DNA of 64,000 nt, from NCBI GenBank assembly GCA_964017125.1, contig OZ024902.1:35499676-35563675 (forward strand), written 5' to 3'. This document shows, piece after piece, positions 12,701 to 23,339 of this stretch (the stretch's first letter is position 1; each line of letters begins with the position of its first letter). A model generated the notes under the pieces. It had not been told where the DNA came from. It saw only the letters and a program-made list of their open reading frames with translations, and did not search any database. The stretch is from Flabesymbios commensalis (lineage: Eukaryota > Annelida > Polychaeta > Terebellida > Flabelligeridae). The translations under genes were made by a program, and so were the position numbers.

Positions 12701-15700
12701 TAATATCCATATCTATATATTTTACAGCTTAAGCTTGAGAGAACTGGAAGCACAACTGAGAGCGGCATATATGAATAAAGAAAGGGCAGCCCAGTTGGCA
12801 GAAAGGGAAGCCATGAAATATGATGAAATGGTAAAGTTGCAGCTTACTTCACTACAACACCATTAAATAATAATTAATCTTGGATACTCTTGATTTCCCA
12901 ATTTAGGTGAAAAAAATTATTTAGATTTGAACAAAACAATCAAGAGACTCATTATTTCATCAATATCTCATTTCTTTGATTCAATGTAGAAATTAAACTC
13001 ATGCAAGTGGAATTATTGAGTGATATGTTGAAGATAAGATCTATAAAAATTAGTAGTTATTCAACAATAGTGTACATAACAGATGAGAGTGGAATAAAAG
13101 ATGTGTTATCAAACGTATCCAACACCCCATTAAATATGATAATGAGGGGCGAGGGGGTGTCAGAAAAGACTTGTAGTTGTGGTATGGCCCCTGATATTGA
13201 CATATTTTCTGTATTTTTCTTTGCTAAATATGTTTTTGTTTTGCTGTAGAAAAGGCAGGCAGAAATTGACAGAAAAAGCCGATTGGCAAGAGAACAGGCA
13301 GCGGAATGTGAGAAGCAACGTGAACAGGAGCGATATGACAAAGATACTAAATACAAATTATCACTTGAAATGCAAAGAGTGGTAAGAATAGTATAACTGA
13401 ATGGTAACAAAATTCAGTATGAAATAAACATGATATTGCTAGCTGATGCAAAGCTGAATGAAATAGCCAGCTTTACATCTGATGGTTTTGAATTTATCAT
13501 GAGATTTTCAGGCAACTAGGCTCAAGGTGAACTAGCAGTTTTCACCAGAGAAGAATTGAAAAAGATATCCTGTTATAGATATAGAACAACAGGATTAATT
13601 ATGGTTCAAATATGATAGAGGTTTTGAATGATCTACTTTTTGTGGAAATTTATACAGTGGCGTAATAAAAAATACAGATATTTCCTGATTCAGAATGGAA
13701 ATGATTATGTATTGGCAAACACAATTAAAGCCGCATAACTGTTTTATTTATTTCAATCTCTTGAATAAAATAAGCAAATTGGTTATGTATCATTATTTCA
13801 ACTATATAATTTTAGTACTGAACATTTTATGAGTGTGTTTTTTGTAAATTGAGAAAATGCAGTGTAAAAAAAATTATTATTGTTTAGGAATTAGTCAAGA
13901 AGAAACAGCAAGAATATGAAGAGCAGCTCAAAGAGAAGCTCATGGTTGATGAGACTTGTAGGAAAATATATGAAGAAGATGAGCAGTAAGTGGATTATTA
14001 AACATCCAGATTTTTAGTGAATCTTATACTGTTTTTGCCTTTTCCCACCACTGCAAATTGATCTAGCTCTTCACTAAATATGATCTATCGTCCCCTTGGA
14101 TATGGAAGGGTGTATCTGCCACTTCACAAAGTGGCAGATACACCCTTTATATACTTTATATACTTTACAGATATACTTTATAAATTCATATTTTTATATC
14201 CACCCATAAAAATGTGATGACCATCCAATAAGCTTTTGAACAAAATATCTTATATATCGTTTTTTATATCGCAATCGATTTAGACTTGATGGTTCAAGAT
14301 ATTTATCCATTAACCCTTTCAAGTCTAAATTTATCAATTTGTCATCTTCATCCACTACCACCCAGTGATGGATTAATAATCGGCTGGACGTCGCAAATGA
14401 GTGAGCAACATTCAGTCAAGCTGATCAGAGTTTTCTGTGAACAGGTGATACAGCGCCCCACAACCCCTGACCACCTCCTGACAAACACAAAACTTTGATG
14501 TAATGCTAGTTTAAAAAGTGGGTGGTATCGCGTACCCTGGTGCAGTGGTTAAAGCTGCCTACTTGAAAGGTCAGAGATCGTGGGTCAGCCCCCGCTCTGG
14601 CATTCAGGTTTCATCCCAGCTCACTTGATTTAATATTGTTGGGAGCCTCAGTGACCGGGAGGTAGCGTGCTCGGCCTCAGACCGCCAGGGCTTGAATTTT
14701 GAATCCTGTGTCTGGAAGGCAGTGTCATCTCATTCATCTCACCATCCTAAGTATGTTCTCCTGGCCCAGTTTAGCGTACATGTGCACAAAGCTGGCCTAA
14801 AAATAAATATTCATTCGTTCATTTGGGGGGGGGGGGGGTACAATTAATATCATGGGGATTGATATCATGGGAGAATTTTCACTTGGCAGCACATTTTAAC
14901 CTCCATGTTCTTCCCTACGACTTGAAGATAGGAAATATTACAACTGTCTATTGTTTATGTTGGTGTATCTAACTTTGGTAACTCTTTTAACATTTATATA
15001 TATATTTCTGTAAATCTCAGCCGCAGGGTGAATGAAAATACTTGATTTCATAAAACCCAAGTATAGTATAAACTCACAATATCCATATTGTCGTGAATTA
15101 TCGTTTTTTTTTTTAAATATACCATACGCACCAATTAGGTCATTTGAAACAATTGACTCTTTGACTGGCATAATTATTTTGGAAAATACCTGGTAATAGA
15201 TGGGTATATTTCCTCATACAATTTTTTTTTTGTTATGGTTAGAAGATTAGAAGCATGTTCTCTGTCAAAGTTGGAAGTCCGCAAAATCTGTAGTCTTTTA
15301 TCATTGGTCATTCAATTTACAGGCATCCTTCATCTGTATATTTTATGTATTGCCTACAAGCAATATAAATTATGCATCAGCCTTATTGTGAGGTATCTCA
15401 GCAATATTTTGCACCTTAAAAATAGGTTAGGCATATTTTCTTAGGACTGGTAATATGTCCTTAAACTGCCACTGTGAGAATGTTTTTCCCTCCATATTAT
15501 TCAGTCACAAACAGGCCCTAAATGGTATACTGCTTTGAAATATGACTAACACTAACAAATCTTGAAATATTTTTTCACTTCTAATCTTTGTGGAATATCT
15601 GTATTCTCAAATTACAATTGCCCCAATACTCTGCTCAGAACATTTTTATAAATTATATATATTTTGAAATAAATATTCGTATCTTTATTCGCAAATAACA

Positions 15701-18700
15701 ATTGTCGTCAACTGAGAAAGGTGTAAGTGCGTTATTACCATTTGGTTAAATGCTTCTATGACTAGGAATGTGAGCGAAATCAGAATCTGGATGCAAACAT
15801 TATATTCTGGGGTTGTCCGCGGTGTAAATGTTAGCAGGTTGAGAGGTACCCAGAACCTGCAGACTGTGCTTTTGATGGCTCAGCTCCTCTGACACCTGTG
15901 GTCCAAAGGCAGTATCTGCTTATTTTTACAAGTTAGCAAATACTGCATTTTAGCTTCGCAGTATACACATTACATACATTCTGCACATGTTTTCACTGCA
16001 TGAAATAACCCTTAAAGTGCTATGTAAAAATAACTTGCATTTATCATGTTTACATATGATTTTAATTAGAACATGATTAGCACTCTAAAGATTAATATGA
16101 ACCCCATCTGAGCTCCAAAAAATTTTGTCCTGCTTCCCCATGATGCTATAAACAGGCTTTACAAGCTAGAAACAATATTACCTGACCATGTCTCTTAGTC
16201 TTAAAAATAAAGGACATTTCAAAAGCTGTAATTCTTTTCTTATTATACATTTTTCCTTTGTATGTTTGGAACACCATAATTATTCTAACAACCCACTTCG
16301 TATATTTTCATTTTGCCTAGCAATCATGAAAAAGCCAACAAAAATTAATTGATTATTTATCATGTCAAATTGTGATTCTATTTTAAGAATAGGTAACTGA
16401 TGTCGTCATTCTTCTTTTTAAATTGCTAACTGAATTTTTATCATGTGAAATTGTAGTTGTATTTTAAGAATAGATAACTAGTGTCCTCATCTTTCTTTTA
16501 AATCCCTCTATTTATTTAAACAGAGAGCGCATACATCACCGGCAGAAGCGAGATGAAGAAGCTAGACATATGGAAGACTACCTTAAACAGAGGGAGGAAT
16601 TCAAGCTATTACAGGAAGAAAGACAGAAACAAGAAGACCGTCTCATTGCTCAGTATCACGAAGAACAGAAATCAAGGGAAGCTTACCACCAGAGCGATAA
16701 AAAACACAAAGAAGAGCACCGTAGCAAAGTGCAAGAAGAGCTATCAAAACTTATTGCAGAAAGGGAGAGAGAGAGAGAAGAGTTTGAAAATACATGCATG
16801 AATTTATATTTGGAAGAGCACGAAGAAGAAGAACGTCAAAGAGAAGAGGTAATATTCTGTTAGATTTCAATTTCTTTTAAAGTACGTGTATTGCCAAAAT
16901 CTGGACAGAAGTAGTGGACAGAAAGTCTGTTAGTCGTAAGCTTGTATCCCACATCAGACGCAATGGTGATTTTTATGCCACCGACCTCAACCAAGAGTTA
17001 GATGAACACAGGCTCAGTAGGTAGATCCATCTACTAACCGAAATAACACATTTCTTACTGTATGAGAAATTTTTTAGAAATTTTCCCATTTTCAACATAA
17101 TTGTATTGCATAATTTATTAGGACATGTTATAGGCATGCAATGGGAGTAGGCCTACTAATCTTTGATTAGAATTTGATAGGGATTTCATGCATTATAAAA
17201 AGACCAGCTTGTAATTTAATGTAGTTTTTAGCAGTCTTCCACACATCAGTACATAGCGTCTGTGTTAGAAGAGGTCATGAACTTTGTAGAATTGTTGCAC
17301 GAACTTCATCCATGGTGAATGTACATGTATTAATAATTCTACTAGACAGTGAAGTAACCACAAAAAAGGATCAGTTATTTAATTTCTTATATAAACAGTC
17401 CACAATTTTATTGTCCTGCTTGCAATGATCTTACACACCCACAGCGCACAGCCATGGATGATAATTCTGCTGATTCCACTTTTTCGCGCAGAGTATGACC
17501 TGTTCTCATCCCTCCATATCTTAAAATTGGAAGTTTTATATCTCACTTGATTCTATCACATAAGGTAGTAAAAACTATTGAGAATGTAATGGAATATGTT
17601 GCAGAACATGAAACTCAAAAGACACCACATGAGAGAAGAATTAAGACGTGATCACAATATGCAGCTACGATATAAAGAAATGCGACGCGAAGCAGAGATC
17701 AGGGAAGAAGATGAGCTTCGCAGACAGGTAAGATATAACTACTTCTTAGTAGCAATTGCAATTGAGCAAGGCACAAAATTGGACTAAATTTCCACTTGTT
17801 CAGTTGGAAAACTCGCTGAAAAAATGACTAGAGTAGTCCTTCCCAAAAATATCACTTGTCCTTCCTAGTAATTGTCAAGCAGGGTCACCCGTCCGGTAGG
17901 ACAAGCTCAGTGAAACTGAACTCGTCTGTCCCCGATTGTTGGTCGTCTCGGACATGGCAATTTTGAGCCCTGTTGAGTATTCAAATTTGATTCAGCAGAC
18001 CTGTTAAGTACAAATCATAAGTCAGCAATAAAAAATTGAATTAAATTCAATTTAATGAAAAATGTTTGACCCACGATAAATGCCAATTGAACATTTACCA
18101 ATGCAGTCCCATCACTCCCATATAAAAGATCTGATGTCTGCTGATTACTCGTGTATGTGTTGTTAGCTTTGTAGGCTCCTGTGATTACAAAGTTTTTGTG
18201 AAGCTTCTTCCATTGAGTCACATAACAAAATATTTCAGTTCTAACAAAGCTTGATGTGGTTTCCATATAGACATCATCAGTATTTTTCTTCTGGACATGC
18301 TCAGAGCCTCTTTTGTAGCATGATCAATTGACCAAAACATTGTTAGCTCTGAACAGTTTAAATATTGGAATCGATGTTGCTCATCATTTGGATGACATTA
18401 TTAAGATCCAAATATTATCTGATTACCCTGGTGCTTTTACACAAATAGTGCATATCTAGAAGAACATTTAATTCAAAAGTGCGCTCATCTAAAAAATTTA
18501 AACAGCAAACAATACTTTTTCAAACTGCAGTTTTCTTGTTTGAAATACTGCTCAAGGGCCTTTTCGTGAGTTCATTGTTGTGATAAATATGTGGAGAATC
18601 AGTAGTAGGAATGGCTTTGAAATGAAATGTTTGGTCACACGACTGCAGTAGCGTAAGCCTTCCTAGATTTTTATTACCCAGCAAACATGAGACATTGAAC

Positions 18701-21651
18701 CAATGATGCTGGTTCAATGTTGGCCTGCTGTTTACAAAGTTGGCCTAATATTGAACGAACATTGGTTCACTGTGTCGGGTAGCTCTTGTGTAACCAGCTG
18801 TTAAAGGTATAACTATAAGACATCCTGAAGCACTGATATACATTGGTATATAAATTTCACGAATCCAAATTTTATACTTCAAAGCTCTTGGCATTTAATG
18901 TTAAGATGTAAAAAATATGAGAATAACCTGTACTTTCTTTTCATGTAGCTTATGGCAAAATTCGCTGAAGATGAGAAAATTGAACAGATGAATGCTCAAA
19001 AGAGGAGAATGAGACAGCTTGAGCATAAGAGAGCTGCTGAAGAGATTCTACAACAACGACGTACACAATATGCCAAGGACAGGGTAAGAATAAACCATAT
19101 TCATTATTGTATTTTGCTTTTTTTTATTTTGTGTCTTTCCAATTACAAAATAGGATAAATTACTTAAAAGTAGCCCAAGCATGATCTAAAAAGTTCAATA
19201 AACTGAATGATGAGCAGTTTTTACTAAAATACCTAATGAATTCAAATGTACTGTTTATATGAAGTGAAAATACAAAATGTTGACCCTGAATATTTTACAT
19301 TAAAAAAATCAGGAGGGTGAAGAAGAGGAGAAGAGAGAAGAGGAGAGACTACAAGCTTTTAAGAAAATGATAGAGGAAGAAGAACGTCTACGTCTGCTGC
19401 GTGAACACGCGCCTGCTCTAGTAGGATATTTACCCAAGGTGAGCCACTCAAGTTGTTTTTAACTCATTGGTGTAATATTCAAATTAAGTTACTAATTACT
19501 GCATTCAAGGTAACAAACTCCCATATCCTTATACGTCCACCCTCAGCATTTTGATAAAAAATGCCTAATTAAGCATTCATCCTGCAATTTCAAACAGCTG
19601 AATTTTGACCATTGCCTAAAATTCGTGTCCAACAGTTTGTTTTGTTACATTAATTGCCAATAAGAAGGTATGATGTGCTCTTGGATTATCTGATCATTCA
19701 TAACTGACATGCTGCCATTCTTCTGACACAACTTGACATAAATGTACATGTGTACTGTACAGGGTTCGCACTGGTCCTGGAAATCCTGGAAAGTCCTTGA
19801 ATTTGAAAAATATAAATTCATGCCTTGAAAGTCCTGGAATTTTGTTAAAAGTGCTTGAAAGTCCTGAAATTTTAAATATTGAGAAAAGAGATTGCAAAAA
19901 TAGTATTTGCTCGAGTCTAATAATTAAGTTGCCTTTTTTAGAACAAGCTGAACTACATGTAGATCTACCTGCCTAATTTTATTATCAATTTTAAAAGTTC
20001 ATGTGAAATGTAGAAGTTGTTTTGGGGAAATAAATGTACGAGTTATTGTGTACACGTAAGTCCTTTAAAAATCTTATTAGGACCTGGAAAAGTCCTGGAA
20101 AAGTCCTGGAATTTTGTTTCTTCATGGGAGTATGAACCCTGACTGTATTTAACCGGGATATATTTCCGTTCTGGGGAATAGAAAAGGCTGGTAGAGATGA
20201 GTATTGTTACAATGGATGGCATTGTTTATGCGTAGCACGCATCACATCCAATCACAGTAGTTGCAGACTCTCACTTGATGTTTTTCTACATTTTACCATT
20301 TGCCTGCTAATCATGACAAGTCGTTTTTAATGTGTTTTATCAGACGATTAAATCCCTGTTATTAAGAATAAAATCGCTCTCTAAAAATCAAAATTTGTAA
20401 ATGTTAGGTCTCAGATTAAACAAAAATATGAGTAATTTTCAGCCACTAGTAGTTGTGGGTCGCGATAGTGAGACACAACTTCAAGTTGGTGGAAATTTCA
20501 ATAAATTTATTTAGAAGGATATAGCAGTTTATTTGGTGTATTTCAGGTGTTTTTTAAAATTTGTCTGATTGAAGAAACATTTCATATTCAAAGGCCACCA
20601 ATTGATATGGTGATATAAAATATTTTAAATAAATCAGATTGTACCTCTGATTCATGGCACTCAAATATTTAATTTGAGCTGCTTGATTCGGACATGATAT
20701 TCAGTTGACCAATATATACATCCTAAGCAATAGTAACTGGGGTGGAAAGCTATATACTGTAGCTGCTATTTACATAACATACAGATATCTTCAGCTTCAT
20801 GACAAATTATAATATATTTTTTGTGCTTTTTAATAATTGATAAGCATATTGTTTACCGCCAGTCAATGAATTATCTTAAGAAGGTAGTGCATGTACTATG
20901 TCCGGATTGGCCACTGTTTCTTCACGTAAGTAGGTATAGGGAGATATTCTGGGTGAGAGTACAGTACATTGGTTTCTGTTGATCATTTCTTTGATACAAG
21001 AGATGCCAGTCCCGTCATTATCAAATCTAACTCTCATGAACAGGGTTAGCAATTTTCTCCTTAGGCTTTCAGTCACATTTCATCCTTACCATTGATGTAT
21101 AATTATTTTGCTAATTAATTTCAAAACTGATTAGAAATTAGGAAGAAGTACATAGCTTTACACCACGTCAAACTAAACAAAATTTTCTCTCATAATGAGA
21201 TGTAGGGAGGGACCAATCATGTAACATGTGTGCAGACACAAAAACAACATTTCCTACCAACAACCTTGTTCTAAAGAACATGTTGATTTTAATATATAAT
21301 ATGCTAATGTGGACTATCACAGTGAGAGAGGCGGCACTTGAATTGTATAAATTATCTGGTCATCATCATTGCTGATGTTTACATACATAGGCTTAATTGA
21401 TACCTATTTTTAAAATCTTAACTGGGGGGAGGGGTACTGGAAATGCCTCATTCGGTTGCCTGTCATGTATGATTAGCTGCCCCCCGATGATGGGTAGCGC
21501 CATGCCTTCTGAATCCCAGATAAAACATGGAAATTATTAAAGTTGTATATCTTTTCAGGGAGTTATTCGTGATGGCAAGGATCTTCAAAACTTAGGCTCA
21601 GATTTTGCGGACAAATTTATGAGACACCAACCCAAGGATGGTAGCTACTGA
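6729..21651 (+). CDS. MNS1: MNS1-like coiled-coil ciliary protein, 11 exons
   Basis: Spliced plus-strand gene. Exons: 6729-6731 (ATG only), 9396-9608, 10910-11037, 12728-12830, 13250-13381, 13888-13985, 16524-16848, 17605-17727, 18949-19083, 19313-19438, 21559-21651. Every join keeps frame with GT-AG introns, giving 492 residues, close to the roughly 495 of vertebrate MNS1. Nearly the whole protein is charged alpha-helix rich in E, K, R and Q, the trichohyalin-plectin-homology pattern. It ends in a distinctive tail: LLREHAPALVGYLPK in exon 10, then GVIRDGKDLQNLG in exon 11. The start is inferred: the ATG at 6729 directly abuts a GTGAGT donor, and exon 2 opens in phase 0. MNS1 is known as an axonemal microtubule inner protein needed for motile cilia and sperm flagella. 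Naming rests on length, composition and the C-terminal motif recalled from the family. CFAP53 and trichoplein share the composition but not that tail. Introns carry many repeats; no break in the reading frame was seen. Confidence 0.8.
7197..7579. mobile_element. Foldback element with arms of about 130 bp
   Basis: The left arm begins near CTATACTCGCCGTCGAATTA and the right arm is its reverse complement, sharing AGGATCGCATGATTTT and AATCCTAACAGC. The centre is unrelated. MNS1 intron 1. Confidence 0.75.
7605..7968 (+). mobile_element. LINE 3' end fragment
   Basis: Encodes the C-terminal pattern FSVNGPELWNALPLNLR ... LNSFKKNLKTYLF, typical of CR1/L2/jockey-group LINEs, and ends in an (AAT)n tail at 7946-7968. 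MNS1 intron 1. Different family from the LINE at 48830-51060. Confidence 0.8.
8971..9155. mobile_element. hAT-like MITE, CAGGGCTCGA ends
   Basis: Begins CAGGGCTCGATTGAATTTAG and ends ATTTCGAGCCCTGG. The interior (TTGTCCRTCCTARTAATTGTC, then GATTGTTGGTCGTCTCGG) is shared with 17788-17975. CAGGG ends are typical of many hAT elements. MNS1 intron 1. Confidence 0.65.
9955..10290. mobile_element. Palindromic MITE with GTGTTGCGCATTTACCAG arms
   Basis: Arms at about 10019-10060 and 10125-10165 are inverted copies. The outer ends are worn. Same family as 34398-34785. MNS1 intron 2. Confidence 0.65.
12026..12272. mobile_element. Hairpin-bearing MITE, CATCCACTACAAG family
   Basis: AACCCTTTCA-type outer ends and a strong internal hairpin, ATCTTCATCCACTACAAG ... 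CTTGTAGTGGATGAAGAT, with TCGCGG/GAATTGCGA loop sequences. MNS1 intron 3. Other copies at 40988-41239 and 56728-56972; a scrap at about 14308-14360. Confidence 0.75.
13729..13800. mobile_element. Single end of the piggyBac-type element
   Basis: TTAA at 13725-13728 followed by AGCCGCATAACTGTTTTATT. No matching second end is seen. It lies in MNS1 intron 5, before exon 6. Confidence 0.5.
14094..14152. mobile_element. Short palindrome, GGGTGTATCTGCCACTT family
   Basis: An almost uninterrupted palindrome of about 58 bp. Further copies at 25911-25975 and 43231-43310. MNS1 intron 6. Confidence 0.7.
14533..14818 (+). mobile_element. Dimeric tRNA-derived SINE
   Basis: First tRNA-like head: TGGTGCAGTGGTTAAAGC (A box) with a B-box region near 14579. 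Second head: GTGACCGGGAGGTAGCGTGC with GAATCCTG. The tail has CCTGGCCCAGTTTAGC and an A/T-rich end. MNS1 intron 6. Confidence 0.75.
14850..16520. other. MNS1 intron 6, right part
   Basis: No exon seen. Just before exon 7, a segment of about 75 bp (ATTTATCATGTCAAATTGTG ... AAGAATAGGTAACT) is duplicated at 16355-16430 and 16437-16505. Confidence 0.6.
17788..17975. mobile_element. Second copy of the CAGGGCTCGA MITE, left end worn
   Basis: Shares the interior with 8971-9155 and ends AATTTTGAGCCCTG. MNS1 intron 8. Confidence 0.6.
18677..18779. mobile_element. Palindromic MITE, CCCAGCAAACA family
   Basis: CCCAGCAAACATGAGACATT at the left and TTCACTGTGTCGGG at the right, flanked by TA. Lies in MNS1 intron 8, just before exon 9. 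Confidence 0.7.
19761..20143. mobile_element. hAT-type non-autonomous element
   Basis: Left end CAGGGTTCGCACTGGTCCTG, right end the complement ATGAACCCTG, with repeated AGTCCTGGAAA subterminal motifs. ACTGTA flanks both ends, partial support for a target duplication. MNS1 intron 10. Confidence 0.8.
20437..20502. repeat. Hairpin ACTTGAAGTTGTG family, MNS1 intron 10
   Basis: Inverted arms TTTTCAGCCACTAGTAGTTG / CAACTTCAAGTTGGTGGAAA around a GGGTCGCGATAGTGAGAC loop. Relatives at 33603-33846 and 43858-44093. Confidence 0.65.
20503..21558. other. MNS1 intron 10, right part
   Basis: No exon, clear repeat or RNA gene seen between the intronic hairpin and the last exon. Confidence 0.55.
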
Positions 21652-22160
21652 GCCAAAGCTGTATCCACTACAAAGTTATTCTTCAAGATATTGTAATGAA
21701 CTGTATGGCAGTATAAATATGTATATTATCCACGAGAAGATGTGAAAAACGATTGTTTTTCAAACTACATTATGCTGTATTACTATCTGACATGTTGAAT
21801 AATGTTTTCATCACATGGTTAATCTGATAAAGTCTGTGATATAACTGCATGTTAAATTCGGTTAATATTTACAGTAATCATTTAAGCAGTCACTTTGCTA
21901 ACTTAGCCTAAGTGTAGCAGATTTCAAATATTTTTGTTGAGTTGATATGACTGAAACGGGCATATATTGAATGTGAATTACAAACAAATTTCCACATTTT
22001 GTTCACGTGATTATTTTACAACTGTGTTTGTGTAAATTGTGTATTTATCATTAAAGTCAGGTATACATTTTAGTGTACACAGTGACAGTATATATATATA
22101 CATGTATACATATAAAATAGCAAAGTGCATCATAAGTTGGGAACGAAAAAATAAATTGGT
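21652..22160 (+). other. Probable MNS1 3' UTR
   Basis: AT-rich sequence after the stop codon. ATTAAA at about 22050 could serve as a polyadenylation signal; the true end is not visible. Confidence 0.4.
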
Positions 22161-22527
22161 TGCTTTTCACACATCACAAAAAGAGCGTGCAATGAATCCT
22201 TTCGCCTATTGTAGTACATTCAGACATTTACCCATTGAGCATCTACCACAAATCAGCGACGTTGTGATGTCTTAATTGCACTTGTTTTTACGCATGCCTT
22301 TGTTATTGAATGTCAAATGAATGGGAATTGACAAGAATGTGCGTGCGTGAAATATCTGCGATATAGTGTCACTGATTAAATCATAGTTTGACCAAGGAAT
22401 TTGACATATCGTCTGTCTGGAGTCAAACATTAGGTGAAGCAAGCGTACACTACACGTAGCAAACAACAAAGTGCCAACTCATAATACCACGCTATTATCA
22501 GTAGTGTGAGTAAGCACATCGTTGTCC

Positions 22528-22730
22528 GGGACAATGCTGTGAAACTCAATGACCTCGACCTCCTTTGTTTTCACTGAGCTGGCTAATACAATGAAGTATG
22601 GGGGAGGGTTCTTATATAATTTTGTTTTCACGAGTGACGTCACTGCGTTTCACAGAATGAAGTATGGGGGAGGGGGTGTTATATAACCTTGTTTTCACTG
22701 AGTGACGTCACTGCGTTTCACAGAATTAGA
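22528..22730. mobile_element. TIR element with CTGTGAAACGCAGTGACGTC end
   Basis: The right end TGACGTCACTGCGTTTCACA is inverted with respect to the left end GCTGTGAAACTCAATGAC. A unit of about 70 bp (ATGAAGTATGGGGGAGGG ...) is repeated twice inside. A related copy lies at 36108-36285. Confidence 0.7.
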
Positions 22731-23186
22731 TTGAAAACATCGACTAAACATAGCTATTTTCAACACTTGAGATTTTCTTAGCATGTTGTTGCATGGAAGA
22801 AATATTTCTCAAAAAGCATTTGCCACGTTGTTGTTTGAAACCATCCTTTCAATATATCTAATTACCATGTTGCGTATAGAGTGAATTGTAGATTGAATTA
22901 GCCAAGAGAAAGTTAAATAGGTCATTGTTGGTTGCAACACAAATTGTGTTAGATAATGTCCAAAATAAGACATGGCTGATTGTTGACTGGGACATCTGCC
23001 CCTTATTTAGGGCTAATATGTTGATGCCACAACCAGTTAATTTGACTAATCTCCTTATTGCCCCGAGACGCCAAAAACCTTTTTAGCTCCTTGTTGATCC
23101 AGACAGACCACATACGGAACATTTCGCAAGTTACACGGAAATTTAAAATGGCATGGTACCAGTAATTCGTATGTAACGGTGTTGAA

Positions 23187-23255
23187 ACTGCCCAGCACGT
23201 GGATCGAACCACCAACCCTGGCATCGTGACGCCACAGCGCTACGGATCTAGCCAA
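23187..23255 (-). repeat. tRNA-like sequence
   Basis: On the minus strand TAGCGCTGTGGCGTCACG followed by GGTTCGATCC gives A-box and B-box-like spacing. No clear acceptor stem is seen, so a SINE head or tRNA relic is likelier than a working tRNA gene. Confidence 0.4.
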
Positions 23256-23339
23256 AGAGTTGGCCAGAGTAACATAGTAGGTCTATTGCCAGAGTAATAA
23301 CATGGATCTAAGTAACAACACCTAAATGTGAGATTTATT